A stretch of DNA of 64,000 nt from positions 1 to 64,000 of the forward strand of contig NZ_JBJHZY010000005.1 of assembly GCF_045310525.1 (NCBI RefSeq). Reading direction: 5' to 3'. The stretch's first letter is position 1. Each line of letters opens with the position of its first letter. Of this stretch, positions 1-8,186 are shown one piece after another. Source of the DNA: Clostridium_AT radicumherbarum (GTDB taxonomy: Bacteria > Bacillota > Clostridia > Clostridiales > Clostridiaceae). The notes beneath the pieces are model-generated. The model did no database searches. It saw nothing but the letters and a program-made list of their open reading frames with translations, and was not told where the DNA came from. A program made the position numbers and the translations under genes.

Positions 1-96
1 TACCTTGTTATATATCTGTTTAATTTTCAAAGACCAATTTGTTTTGCCGTCGTCTGACAGCTTTTATATCTTATCATTTAATTTTTACCCTGTCAA
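1..96 (-). promoter_or_regulatory. rRNA operon promoter and 16S leader (reads left, out of window)
   Basis: On the minus strand a TTGACA box (91-96), a 17-base spacer and a TAAGAT box (68-73) make a near-consensus sigma-A promoter with A-rich DNA upstream. About 35 bases further on the transcript carries TGGTCTTTGAAAATTAAACA (17-36), the pre-16S leader signature of Firmicute rrn operons. The 16S gene itself is not in the window and is inferred to start just beyond base 1. Confidence 0.75.
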
Positions 97-283
97 TACT
101 TTTTTTACAAGTAACTTTAAGTTGATTAAACTTTGCAGTATAAAATTAAATTTGTTTGTCGATTTATTTTTGCGACGTTATTTATAATATCACACATTTA
201 CTTATAAGAAGATGCAGAAATAGTTAATTTAATTAATTATGTTTAGATTTCTTAAAAAAACTAATAATATCTTTATATTTCAT

Positions 284-313
284 GTATGGATACACTAGGT
301 AGGGTATCCATAC
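284..313. repeat. 10-bp inverted repeat
   Basis: GTATGGATAC and GTATCCATAC are perfect arms around a 10-base loop. It lies between the rrn promoter and the end of the minus-strand nucleotidyltransferase gene. No clear T-run follows on either strand, so an operator or weak terminator are both possible. Apart from this and the rrn leader, bases 1-356 hold nothing recognisable. Confidence 0.4.
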
Positions 314-356
314 AATTACTGAAAATAAGAAAAGTTCACATTAATTAATTGTGTAA

Positions 357-920
357 TTACATCTTTTGAGAGCTTATTAATAATTCTATTCTTTCTCTAA
401 TATTATTTGGAAGTTCTTTAGATAGTGCTCTATTAATAAGATGAGGTTCTTTAATTCCGTTTACTAGTAGATATTCTTCAATTATACTAACCTTTTTTTC
501 TCTATTGGGCATAAGCTGATATAAAACATACCAATCTTCTAAAGATGTTAGTGGTATTTCTACTCCATTAGTTTTCTTTGCATTTGTGACAGCTTCCTTA
601 TCAAAGCTATATTCATAAGTGCCTTCATCAAAATTAATTGCAAAGCCAGCCATAATGTCCACATCTATGCCATTTACTATATATTCATAAAAATATTTCG
701 TGGAATATAAGGCTGATTCACCCTTTTCCAAAGGCTTTTTACTGCCAAGCTCCTTTAATATTTCGTCAGCTCTTTTGATATCATTAATATCTACTAATAT
801 ATCTATATCGTTAGGCTTATCTACTAATCCATAATGATTTAAAACCATAGACGCTCCTGTCGCCCATAAGACTCCTGCATCATTAAATTTCTCACCTATA
901 TAGCTTAAAGTATCTAACAT
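357..920 (-). CDS. MNT-fold nucleotidyltransferase-like protein
   Basis: This 187-residue protein resembles small nucleotidyltransferases of the aminoglycoside-adenylyltransferase/AbiEii-like superfamily. A GAS turn at 22-24 is followed by the metal-binding D38-x-D40 pair, and a second acidic strand (IDVDIM, about 85-90) would supply the third carboxylate. An upstream in-frame ATG at 980 would add 20 residues, but ATG 920 sits behind AGAAAGGAAA and is preferred. It stands alone, next to an rRNA operon. The substrate is unknown; resistance enzyme, toxin-type transferase or housekeeping enzyme all fit. Confidence 0.6.
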   Translation of the reverse strand: MLDTLSYIGEKFNDAGVLWATGASMVLNHYGLVDKPNDIDILVDINDIKRADEILKELGSKKPLEKGESALYSTKYFYEYIVNGIDVDIMAGFAINFDEGTYEYSFDKEAVTNAKKTNGVEIPLTSLEDWYVLYQLMPNREKKVSIIEEYLLVNGIKEPHLINRALSKELPNNIRERIELLISSQKM

Positions 921-1018
921 AAATATTTTTTCCTTTCTATAATAAATGATCTTATATAAAAACAAATAGTTTATACCCATTTATTTTTATTAAAAAATTC
1001 TAAGAAAAATTTTAAATA

Positions 1019-1053
1019 TAAAAAAATAAAAGCAATCTCAATTGAGATTGCTT
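1019..1053 (-). terminator. Terminator of the rubredoxin gene
   Basis: AGCAATCTCA and TGAGATTGCT form a strong stem (1031-1052). On the minus strand it is followed by TTTTATTTTTTT, a Rho-independent terminator just downstream of the rubredoxin stop. Confidence 0.8.
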
Positions 1054-1061
1054 AGAGTTTC

Positions 1062-1220
1062 TTATGCTTCTTCAAATTGATCCTTACCTACACCACAAAG
1101 TGGGCAAAGCCAATCTTCAGGAACATTCTCCCATGAAGTTCCTGGATTAACTCCGTTATCTGGATCACCTAACTCTGGATCATATATATATCCACAAGCT
1201 AAACATACATATTTTTTCAT
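1062..1220 (-). CDS. Rubredoxin
   Basis: This 52-residue electron carrier has one Fe(Cys)4 centre. The ligands are C6-x2-C9 and C39-x2-C42, with the family signature CPLCGVGKDQFE at the C-terminus and the usual PxxGDPDxGxxPGT loop between. Length is standard for anaerobe rubredoxins. The start follows a GAGGAG ribosome binding site, and the gene ends in its own terminator, so it is probably monocistronic. In clostridia rubredoxins carry electrons to oxygen- and peroxide-scavenging enzymes; no such partner is adjacent here. Confidence 0.95.
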   Translation of the reverse strand: MKKYVCLACGYIYDPELGDPDNGVNPGTSWENVPEDWLCPLCGVGKDQFEEA

Positions 1221-1381
1221 ATTTTACTCCTCCTCAAATAATTATTATCTCTTAATTTTTATTATATCTTACCAAATTATATGTAAAATGTAAAGTGAAA
1301 AAAGAGAAATTATTTAGGTTTTTATCATGTTTATTATATCCTAATAGCTAAATACATTATTCCAGTATTACAAAAATTTTT

Positions 1382-2134
1382 CTAAAACCATTCTTCTACG
1401 GTTTTTAAAATTTTAAAGTTAGTTAGATCATAATGAAGGGGTGTCAAAGTTATATAGCCTTCTTTGAAATAATAAACATCTGTATCTTTTTCTGAGCCTT
1501 CTTTTATATCTCCAACAATTTCATAAGTTACTTGCCCTTCGCTGTTCTCTCTTTCCAAATATACATTATTATAAGTCCTGCTGCCTATTTTGCATACCTT
1601 TATGCCTTTTATTTTATCCTCCGGAATCATCGGAATATTAATATTTAAAACCACATCATCCTTAACAGCTTTATCTTTTAAATTCACAAGTACACTTTCT
1701 ACGGTTTTTGCAGCTACGTCATAGTTTTCCTTATCACCTATAAATTCAGAAGAAATTGCTATGGAAGGAACATTGTATACTGCAGCTTCTATTGCCGCTG
1801 ATACTGTACCTGAGTATATAACATCTGTACCTAGATTAACACCCTTATTTACACCTGAAACAACCATATCAATTTTGCCCTTTAGAAGTTTATCTAATGC
1901 AAACTTTACACAATCTGCTGGAGTACCATCTAAACTATAGGCCTTTGAATTAAGATTACTAAGCTTTACTTCTTTTAAGATGAGCGGCCTTGTCAAGGTT
2001 ATTGAATGTCCACAGGCACTTCTTTGATTGTCTGGAGCTATAATTGTAACTTCATGATTTTTTTCTAATTCCTTTGCTAAAATATATATTCCCTCTGCAT
2101 TTATTCCATCGTCGTTAGTTATAAGTAGTCTCAT
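1382..2134 (-). CDS. surE: 5'/3'-nucleotidase SurE
   Basis: SurE is a metal-dependent nucleoside monophosphate phosphatase and survival protein. The N-terminus reads MRLLITNDDG with the metal ligands D8-D9. S39 lies in DNQRSACGHS, and N96 in SGVNKGVNLG completes the metal site. At 250 residues it has the normal length. ATG 2134 follows AAGGATGGTGG. It is divergent from the glycogen operon and looks monocistronic. Confidence 0.95.
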   Translation of the reverse strand: MRLLITNDDGINAEGIYILAKELEKNHEVTIIAPDNQRSACGHSITLTRPLILKEVKLSNLNSKAYSLDGTPADCVKFALDKLLKGKIDMVVSGVNKGVNLGTDVIYSGTVSAAIEAAVYNVPSIAISSEFIGDKENYDVAAKTVESVLVNLKDKAVKDDVVLNINIPMIPEDKIKGIKVCKIGSRTYNNVYLERENSEGQVTYEIVGDIKEGSEKDTDVYYFKEGYITLTPLHYDLTNFKILKTVEEWF

Positions 2135-2221
2135 AAATCCACCATCCTTAAATAAAATTCATAAATAATCTTTGTATATAATATAGTATAACAAATTAAC
2201 ATATTTTAAATAGTAATTTCA

Positions 2222-2250
2222 TTGACTAGCCACTTAGAAAAATGTACACT
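2222..2250 (+). promoter_or_regulatory. Predicted promoter of the glycogen operon
   Basis: TTGACT (2222-2227), a 17-base spacer and TACACT (2245-2250) give a moderate sigma-A promoter. It would start a transcript near 2258 with a leader of about 150 bases that includes the hairpin at 2341-2370. Confidence 0.45.
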
Positions 2251-2338
2251 GTAATTATAGAACATTCACAATATTTGTATTTTATTTGAAGGATTAATAT
2301 TCAAAAATTGCAGCATTATTATTTTAAGCCTTTAAATT

Positions 2339-2370
2339 TTAAAAGGCAGAACAAATTTAGTTCTGCCTTT
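2339..2370 (+). terminator. Terminator-like hairpin in the glgB leader
   Basis: AAAAGGCAGAAC and GTTCTGCCTTTT are perfect 12-base arms around a 7-base loop. The gene to the left (surE) runs leftward, so no upstream rightward gene needs terminating. The hairpin lies between the predicted promoter and glgB and could act as an attenuator. Confidence 0.55.
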
Positions 2371-2409
2371 TCTCATAGTCATCTTAACTAAGGCAGAGGT
2401 GTTACATCT

Positions 2410-4374
2410 ATGAAATTTAATAAATCACGAAGAAAGCTTAAAGTAAATTTAAATAAAATGCCACAATTAAAAATTTATAATTTTTTTGGTAGTCATATAA
2501 CTACATTAAATGGAACTCCTGGTGTTAGGTTTACCTTATGGGCTCCCCATGCCAAAGCTGTAAGTGTTGTAGGAAGTTTTAATAATTGGTGCGGCATGCA
2601 GCATATAATGAAGCTGAAGAAGAATCTAAATATATGGACCTTATTTGTTCCATATATAAAGGCTAATGAGATTTATAAATATGAAATAACCACGGCATCA
2701 GGCAAAAAACTGCTTAAAGCTGACCCTTATGCCTATTGTTCAGAGCTTAGGCCTAATACTGCCTCAGTAGTTACAGATTTGGCCTCCTTTAGCTGGGTGG
2801 ATAGTCCCTGGCTTATTAAGAGAAGGGAGAATCCCATTTATAATCATCCATTAAACATTTATGAACTTCATTTAGGCTCTTGGAAAAAGAAAAATGATAG
2901 TTTTATAAATTACAGAGAAATTGCAGATAAACTTTTGGAATATATTATTCAAATGTGTTATACACATATAGAGTTGCTTCCTATTACAGAACATCCCTTA
3001 GATGCTTCCTGGGGATATCAAAGTACAGGTTACTTCTCAGTTACAAGCAGATATGGCAGACCTGAGGACTTTATGTATTTTGTAAATAAATTTCACGAAA
3101 ATAACATCGGCGTTATCCTAGACTGGGTTCCTGGGCACTTCTGTAAGGATGCCCATGGTCTGTATAACTTTGATGGCTTACCACTATATGAATACGAAAA
3201 TCCTCTATTAGGTGAAAATGACTGGGGTACGGCAAATTTTGATTTAGGTAAAAGGGAAGTAAGGCAATTTCTAATTTCAAATGCTCTATTTTGGTTTGAT
3301 GTATACCATATAGATGGCATAAGGGTAGATGCAGTAGCAAATATGCTCTATATGAATTATGGTAAAAGCGAAAAAAATAACCTCATAAATAAATATGGAG
3401 GAACCGAAAACCTAGAAGCTATAGATTTTTTTAAAAAATTAAATTCAACTATTTTTAAGTATTTCCCTAATGTACTTATGATAGCCGAGGACTCCAGCTC
3501 CTTCCCGGCAGTTACAGCACCTGTATACTTAGGAGGACTGGGCTTTAATTATAAATGGAATATGGGCTGGATGAACGACATGCTGAAGTATATGCAGATG
3601 GATCCCATATATAGAAAGTATCATCATAATTTAATAACCTTCTCGCTTATGTATGCCTTTAGCGAAAATTTTATACTTCCCCTTTCTCACGATGAAGTTG
3701 TACATGGAAAAAAGTCTCTTTTAGATAAAATGCCAGGTGACTATTGGTCGAAGTTTGCTAGTCTAAGATTATTCTATGGCTATATGATGTGCCATCCAGG
3801 AAAAAAGCTTCTATTTATGGGAGGAGAATTTGGTCAATTTATAGAATGGAGATTTGCTGAGCCACTTGATTGGCTTCTTTTAGATTACCCAATGCATAAA
3901 TCCCTTCAAACCTATGTTAAAGACTTAAATTCTTTATATATCAAAGAACCCTCACTTTGGGAAAAAGATCATAATAATGAAGGATTTAAATGGATTGATC
4001 ATCAAAACGCGGATCAGAGTATAATTTCATTTGTGAGGTTTGGCATTAACAAAAAAGATTTTTTAATTATTATCTGTAATTTTACTCCTGTTTCCTATGT
4101 TAATTACAAGGTTGGGGCTCCTGTTTTTACCCATTATAAAGAAATATTTAATAGTGACAAGGACTACTATGGTGGCTTAAGTCAAACAAACGATGCATAC
4201 ATAAGACCTTGGCCAGATAATTGGCATAGTGAACCCTATCACATAAAACTTACTATTCCTCCATTATCAACCATTATCATAAAACCTTTATATGATTATA
4301 AATTAGAAAGGAGCATAGAAAATGCAGAAGAAAGAAATGATAGCAATGATACTTGCAGGAGGACAAGGCAGTAG
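2410..4374 (+). CDS. glgB: 1,4-alpha-glucan (glycogen) branching enzyme
   Basis: GlgB cuts alpha-1,4 chains and rejoins them as alpha-1,6 branches during glycogen synthesis. A CBM48 domain (about 35-115, with GSFNNW) precedes the GH13 barrel. The catalytic set is visible: nucleophile D307 in GIRVDAVAN, acid/base E360 in MIAEDSS and D428 in LPLSHDEVVHGK. At 654 residues it has the normal length. The start follows AGAGGTG. The last 18 codons overlap the start of glgC by 53 bases in another frame, which suggests translational coupling. It is the first gene of glgBCDAP. Confidence 0.95.
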   Translation: MKFNKSRRKLKVNLNKMPQLKIYNFFGSHITTLNGTPGVRFTLWAPHAKAVSVVGSFNNWCGMQHIMKLKKNLNIWTLFVPYIKANEIYKYEITTASGKKLLKADPYAYCSELRPNTASVVTDLASFSWVDSPWLIKRRENPIYNHPLNIYELHLGSWKKKNDSFINYREIADKLLEYIIQMCYTHIELLPITEHPLDASWGYQSTGYFSVTSRYGRPEDFMYFVNKFHENNIGVILDWVPGHFCKDAHGLYNFDGLPLYEYENPLLGENDWGTANFDLGKREVRQFLISNALFWFDVYHIDGIRVDAVANMLYMNYGKSEKNNLINKYGGTENLEAIDFFKKLNSTIFKYFPNVLMIAEDSSSFPAVTAPVYLGGLGFNYKWNMGWMNDMLKYMQMDPIYRKYHHNLITFSLMYAFSENFILPLSHDEVVHGKKSLLDKMPGDYWSKFASLRLFYGYMMCHPGKKLLFMGGEFGQFIEWRFAEPLDWLLLDYPMHKSLQTYVKDLNSLYIKEPSLWEKDHNNEGFKWIDHQNADQSIISFVRFGINKKDFLIIICNFTPVSYVNYKVGAPVFTHYKEIFNSDKDYYGGLSQTNDAYIRPWPDNWHSEPYHIKLTIPPLSTIIIKPLYDYKLERSIENAEERNDSNDTCRRTRQ

Positions 4375-5464
4375 ATTAGGTATTCTTACCAAAGGTATTG
4401 CAAAGCCAGCAGTGCCCTTTGGAGGGAAATACAGAATAATTGATTTTCCCCTAAGCAACTGTTCAAACTCTGGTATAGATACCGTTGGTGTTCTAACCCA
4501 GTATCAGCCTTTTGTCCTTAACTCTCATATAGGCATAGGCACTCCTTGGGATCTTGACAGAAATAACGGTGGTGTTAGTATACTTCCACCTTACATGAGA
4601 GAAACTGGCGGTGACTGGTATAAGGGCACAGCAAATGCCATATATCAAAATATGAATTTTATAGATAACTACAACCCTGAATACGTGCTTATTCTTTCTG
4701 GTGACCACATTTATAAAATGGATTATTCTAATATGCTGGATTTTCATAAGGAAAATAATGCAGATGCTACTATTGCTGTTATGGAGGTTCCTTACGCGGA
4801 AACCCATAGATTTGGAATCATGAACACAAAAGAAAGCTATGAAATATATGAATTTGAAGAAAAACCTAAGAAGGCAAAAAGTAATCTTGCCTCCATGGGT
4901 ATATACATATTTAACTGGGAAACCTTAGGACAATTTTTAATAAAAGACGAAGCTGATAAGGCATCAAGTAATGATTTTGGAAAAAACATTATACCAAAGA
5001 TGCTTGAGGCTAAAAAAAGAATGTTTGCCTATCCTTTTAAAGGCTATTGGAAGGATGTAGGCACTATTGAAAGCTTATGGCAGGCTAATATGGATTTGCT
5101 GGACGACAACAACGAATTAGATATCCACAACCACAACTGGAAAATTTACTCAGTGAATGCTTCACTTCCGCCGCAGTTTATAGGTGAAAATGCAGTTATT
5201 AGTAACTCCTTGATTACAGACGGCTGCAAGATATTTGGTGAAGTTAAAAATTCTGTAATTTTCCCGGGCGTAACAGTTGGCAAAAACTGCAGAATAATTG
5301 ACTCAGTGGTTATGTCTAATACAAAGATAAAGGATAATTCAGTAATTACTAAGGCTATTATCGGCGGTGACGTTATTATAGAGGAAAACACTATTTTAGG
5401 TAATAGTAAGTTCATAGAGGTTGTAGGGGAAGGACAAGTAATTGATGCAGATTCAAAACTTTAA
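4322..5464 (+). CDS. glgC: Glucose-1-phosphate adenylyltransferase, catalytic subunit
   Basis: GlgC makes ADP-glucose from glucose-1-phosphate and ATP, the committed step of glycogen synthesis. The nucleotidyl-transferase signature LAGGQGSRLG is at the N-terminus, SGDHIYKMDY holds the catalytic Asp, and EEKP and GYWKDVGT are sugar-phosphate site motifs. The last 100 residues form the hexapeptide left-handed beta-helix. At 380 residues it is typical. The start lies inside glgB behind AAAGGAGC. It probably forms a mixed tetramer with the following GlgD. Confidence 0.95.
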   Translation: MQKKEMIAMILAGGQGSRLGILTKGIAKPAVPFGGKYRIIDFPLSNCSNSGIDTVGVLTQYQPFVLNSHIGIGTPWDLDRNNGGVSILPPYMRETGGDWYKGTANAIYQNMNFIDNYNPEYVLILSGDHIYKMDYSNMLDFHKENNADATIAVMEVPYAETHRFGIMNTKESYEIYEFEEKPKKAKSNLASMGIYIFNWETLGQFLIKDEADKASSNDFGKNIIPKMLEAKKRMFAYPFKGYWKDVGTIESLWQANMDLLDDNNELDIHNHNWKIYSVNASLPPQFIGENAVISNSLITDGCKIFGEVKNSVIFPGVTVGKNCRIIDSVVMSNTKIKDNSVITKAIIGGDVIIEENTILGNSKFIEVVGEGQVIDADSKL

Positions 5465-5481
5465 TAGGGAGGTGAATTAAG

Positions 5482-6591
5482 TTGCTTAAGGATTACATGG
5501 GTATTATATTATTAAATGAAGATGAAGACAACATAAGAAGACTCACTAAAAACAGAGCTCTTGCCTCCATACCCTTTGGAGGCAGATATAGAATTATAGA
5601 TTTTGTGCTTTCTAATTTAGTAAGCTCAGGCATGAGCAACATTGGAATATTTACAGATGGCAAAACCCGCTCACTTATGGATCACTTAGGTTCGGGAAAG
5701 CCTTGGGACCTTGCAAGGAAAATAAATGGTCTATTTATTTTTAACTTTAGCTACTCAGGAAAATATATTAATGAAATAGAAACCCTTAAAAATAATATAG
5801 AATATCTTTATAAAAGCAAAGAAAAGTACGTAATCATATCTTCTTCCTATATGGTATGTAATATTGATTATAAGTCCGCAGCAGCATTCCATGAAAAGTC
5901 TGAAGCAGATGTAACTATAATCTATAAAAATGCTCTTAGTGATGAAACTAGCTTTATAAACTGTGATGTTCTTAATCTTGAAGGAGATAAAGTATTAACC
6001 GTAGGTAAGAATATAGGCACCGATGACCAAAACAATATATCTATGGATATGTTTATAATGAAAAAGGAAGTTTTAATAAAATTACTGCTTAGATGTATTA
6101 AAACTGGCCATTATAATTCAATAAAGGAGGCTATTTACGATAAATTGGGTAATTTAGATGTAAAAGCCTATAGATTTAATGGCTATCTCAGCTGTATAAA
6201 TACAATAAAGGCCTATTATAAAACCAATATGGATTTATTAGATCTTAGCATAAGCAGTGAACTATTCTCTGAGAACGGAACAATATTTACCAAAACTCAG
6301 GATGAACCACCTACAAAATACACCGAAACTTCAAAAGCAGAAAATTCTTTAGTGGCAAATGGATGTATAATTGAAGGAAAGGTAAAAAATAGTATTATTT
6401 TTAGAAGAGTAAATATACATAAAGACGCAGAAATAGAAAATTGCATTATAATGCAAAATTGTGAAATTAAAGCTCACGCTAGGCTTACTAATATAGTTAT
6501 AGATAAAGGAATTGTTATAGAAGAAGGTAAGGAGCTTAAAGGCGATATAGAAATTCCCTTAGTTGTAGAAAGAAAATCTAAATTTAAATAA
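5482..6591 (+). CDS. glgD: Glucose-1-phosphate adenylyltransferase subunit GlgD
   Basis: This 369-residue GlgC paralogue is the second ADP-glucose pyrophosphorylase subunit of clostridia and bacilli. It keeps the fold and the SIPFGGRYRIIDF segment, but lacks the LAGGQGSRLG signature (here LLNEDEDNIRRL) and the SGDHIYKMDY motif (here SSSYMVCNIDY). A regulatory or stabilising role, not catalysis, is therefore expected. A C-terminal beta-helix is present. TTG 5482 lies behind a strong AGGGAGGTGA, 17 bases after glgC. Confidence 0.92.
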   Translation: MLKDYMGIILLNEDEDNIRRLTKNRALASIPFGGRYRIIDFVLSNLVSSGMSNIGIFTDGKTRSLMDHLGSGKPWDLARKINGLFIFNFSYSGKYINEIETLKNNIEYLYKSKEKYVIISSSYMVCNIDYKSAAAFHEKSEADVTIIYKNALSDETSFINCDVLNLEGDKVLTVGKNIGTDDQNNISMDMFIMKKEVLIKLLLRCIKTGHYNSIKEAIYDKLGNLDVKAYRFNGYLSCINTIKAYYKTNMDLLDLSISSELFSENGTIFTKTQDEPPTKYTETSKAENSLVANGCIIEGKVKNSIIFRRVNIHKDAEIENCIIMQNCEIKAHARLTNIVIDKGIVIEEGKELKGDIEIPLVVERKSKFK

Positions 6592-6611
6592 AAATGTGAG
6601 GTGGACAGTTA

Positions 6612-8042
6612 ATGAAAATATTATTTGTTGCATCAGAAGCACATCCTTTTATTAAAACAGGGGGGCTTGGTGACGTAGCTTACGCACTTCCAAAAGCACT
6701 TCGAAAATTAGGTTTAGATGTAAGAGTGATAATTCCTAAATTCTCCGAAATTAAACAGGAATATAAAAGTAAAATGCTTACTTTAGCAACCTTTAACGTG
6801 CCTGTTGGCTGGAGAAATCAATATGGTGGACTTCAGTACCTGGAGTATGATGGTATTCCCTTTTACTTTTTAGATAATGAATATTATTTTAAAAGAGCTG
6901 CTTCCTATGGTTTCTTTGATGATGGAGAACGCTTCGCTTATTTCTGCAGGGGAGTATTAGAAGCAGTTAATCACATGATTGATTTTACTCCAGATATTAT
7001 TCATCTTAATGACTGGCATACGGGAATGATACCTCCCCTTATGAAAGAACACTATAAGGAAAATCCTAGATTTGATAATATAAAAACCATCTTTACTATA
7101 CATAATCTACAGTATCAAGGAGTATTCTCAAAGGATATTCTAGGTGATTTATTAAGCCTTAGTGAGGATTATTATACGGAGGAAAAGCTTAAATATTATG
7201 ATGGCGTGTCCTTTATGAAAGGCGGGCTTAATTTCTGCCATAAAATAACCACAGTGAGCAATTCCTATGCTGAAGAAATAAAAACTTCCTTTTATGGCGA
7301 AGGACTTCATGGTCTTCTGCAGGTACGTGACAGAGATCTTTTAGGTATAGTAAATGGTATAGATACTGAACTTAATAATCCTGAAAAGGATAAAGAGCTT
7401 TTCAATAATTATAACTTTGAAAATGTAGAAGGAAAATCAAAAAATAAAATAGAGCTTCAAAAAAAATTGAACCTGCCTGTTAATGAAAATACACCTATAA
7501 TAGGCATGGTAACAAGGCTTGCAGGCCAAAAGGGTATTGACCTTGTTGCCCATGTTATTGATGAGCTTCTAGAGCTTGATTTACAATTAGTAGTGCTGGG
7601 CAATGGAGAACAAAAATATGAGGAAATGTTTAAGTATTATGCAGATGTATATCCAAATAAATTATCTGCAAATATTACCTTTAACAATACACTAGCTAAA
7701 AGAATTTACGCAGCTTCTGATATGTTTCTTATGCCATCACTATTTGAGCCCTGTGGTATAGGTCAGCTAATTGCCCTTAAATATGGAAGTCTTCCTATTG
7801 TTAGGGAAACAGGAGGCTTAAAAGACACAGTGAAGCCTTATAATGAATATACTAATGAAGGGAACGGTTTTTCTTTTGCAAATTATAATGCACACGAAAT
7901 GCTTTTTACAATTAAAAAAGCTTTAGCCTTTTACAACAATAAAGAGGTATGGTATAATTTAGTGAAAAATGCTATGCAGGAAGATAACAGCTGGAGCAAA
8001 TCAGCTATAGAGTATAGAAACTTATATACCTCACTATTGTAA
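6612..8042 (+). CDS. glgA: Glycogen synthase (ADP-glucose)
   Basis: GlgA transfers glucose from ADP-glucose to the end of the glucan chain. It is a GT5 enzyme with two Rossmann domains. KTGGLGDV (15-22) is the ADP-glucose binding loop, HLNDWHT lies in the first domain, and the C-terminal domain has RLAGQKG and the SLFEPCGIGQL motif with the catalytic Glu. At 476 residues it has the normal length. The start follows GAGGTGG. A hairpin 20 bases downstream separates it from glgP. Confidence 0.95.
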   Translation: MKILFVASEAHPFIKTGGLGDVAYALPKALRKLGLDVRVIIPKFSEIKQEYKSKMLTLATFNVPVGWRNQYGGLQYLEYDGIPFYFLDNEYYFKRAASYGFFDDGERFAYFCRGVLEAVNHMIDFTPDIIHLNDWHTGMIPPLMKEHYKENPRFDNIKTIFTIHNLQYQGVFSKDILGDLLSLSEDYYTEEKLKYYDGVSFMKGGLNFCHKITTVSNSYAEEIKTSFYGEGLHGLLQVRDRDLLGIVNGIDTELNNPEKDKELFNNYNFENVEGKSKNKIELQKKLNLPVNENTPIIGMVTRLAGQKGIDLVAHVIDELLELDLQLVVLGNGEQKYEEMFKYYADVYPNKLSANITFNNTLAKRIYAASDMFLMPSLFEPCGIGQLIALKYGSLPIVRETGGLKDTVKPYNEYTNEGNGFSFANYNAHEMLFTIKKALAFYNNKEVWYNLVKNAMQEDNSWSKSAIEYRNLYTSLL

Positions 8043-8060
8043 AAGTTAATGCACAAATTT

Positions 8061-8087
8061 TTAGACAGCAATTGTTTTGCTGTCTAA
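8061..8087 (+). terminator. Hairpin between glgA and glgP
   Basis: TTAGACAGCAA and TTGCTGTCTAA form an 11-bp stem with a 5-base loop, followed by TATTTT. This is a probable (possibly leaky) terminator, so glgP may have its own promoter in the 100 bases that follow. Confidence 0.65.
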
Positions 8088-8139
8088 TATTTTAAGAAAA
8101 ATTTATAAAATATGAAGAACATAATTATTATAAAAGTAG

Positions 8140-8166
8140 ATTACGACATAACTCTCATATCGTAAT
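8140..8166 (+). repeat. Inverted repeat upstream of glgP
   Basis: ATTACGA and TCGTAAT are perfect arms with a 13-base loop, ending just before the glgP ribosome binding site (AGAGGAGGAAA). It could be an operator or a translational hairpin. Confidence 0.35.
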
Positions 8167-8186
8167 ATTGCTAGAGGAGGAAATTA

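Noticed and set aside
5..187. 60-residue forward ORF at the left edge
   Set aside because: It runs antisense through the rrn promoter and leader, has no ribosome binding site and reads as low-complexity sequence.
3093..3340. Two reverse ORFs within glgB
   Set aside because: They are shadows of a gene with clear GH13 motifs and have no ribosome binding sites.
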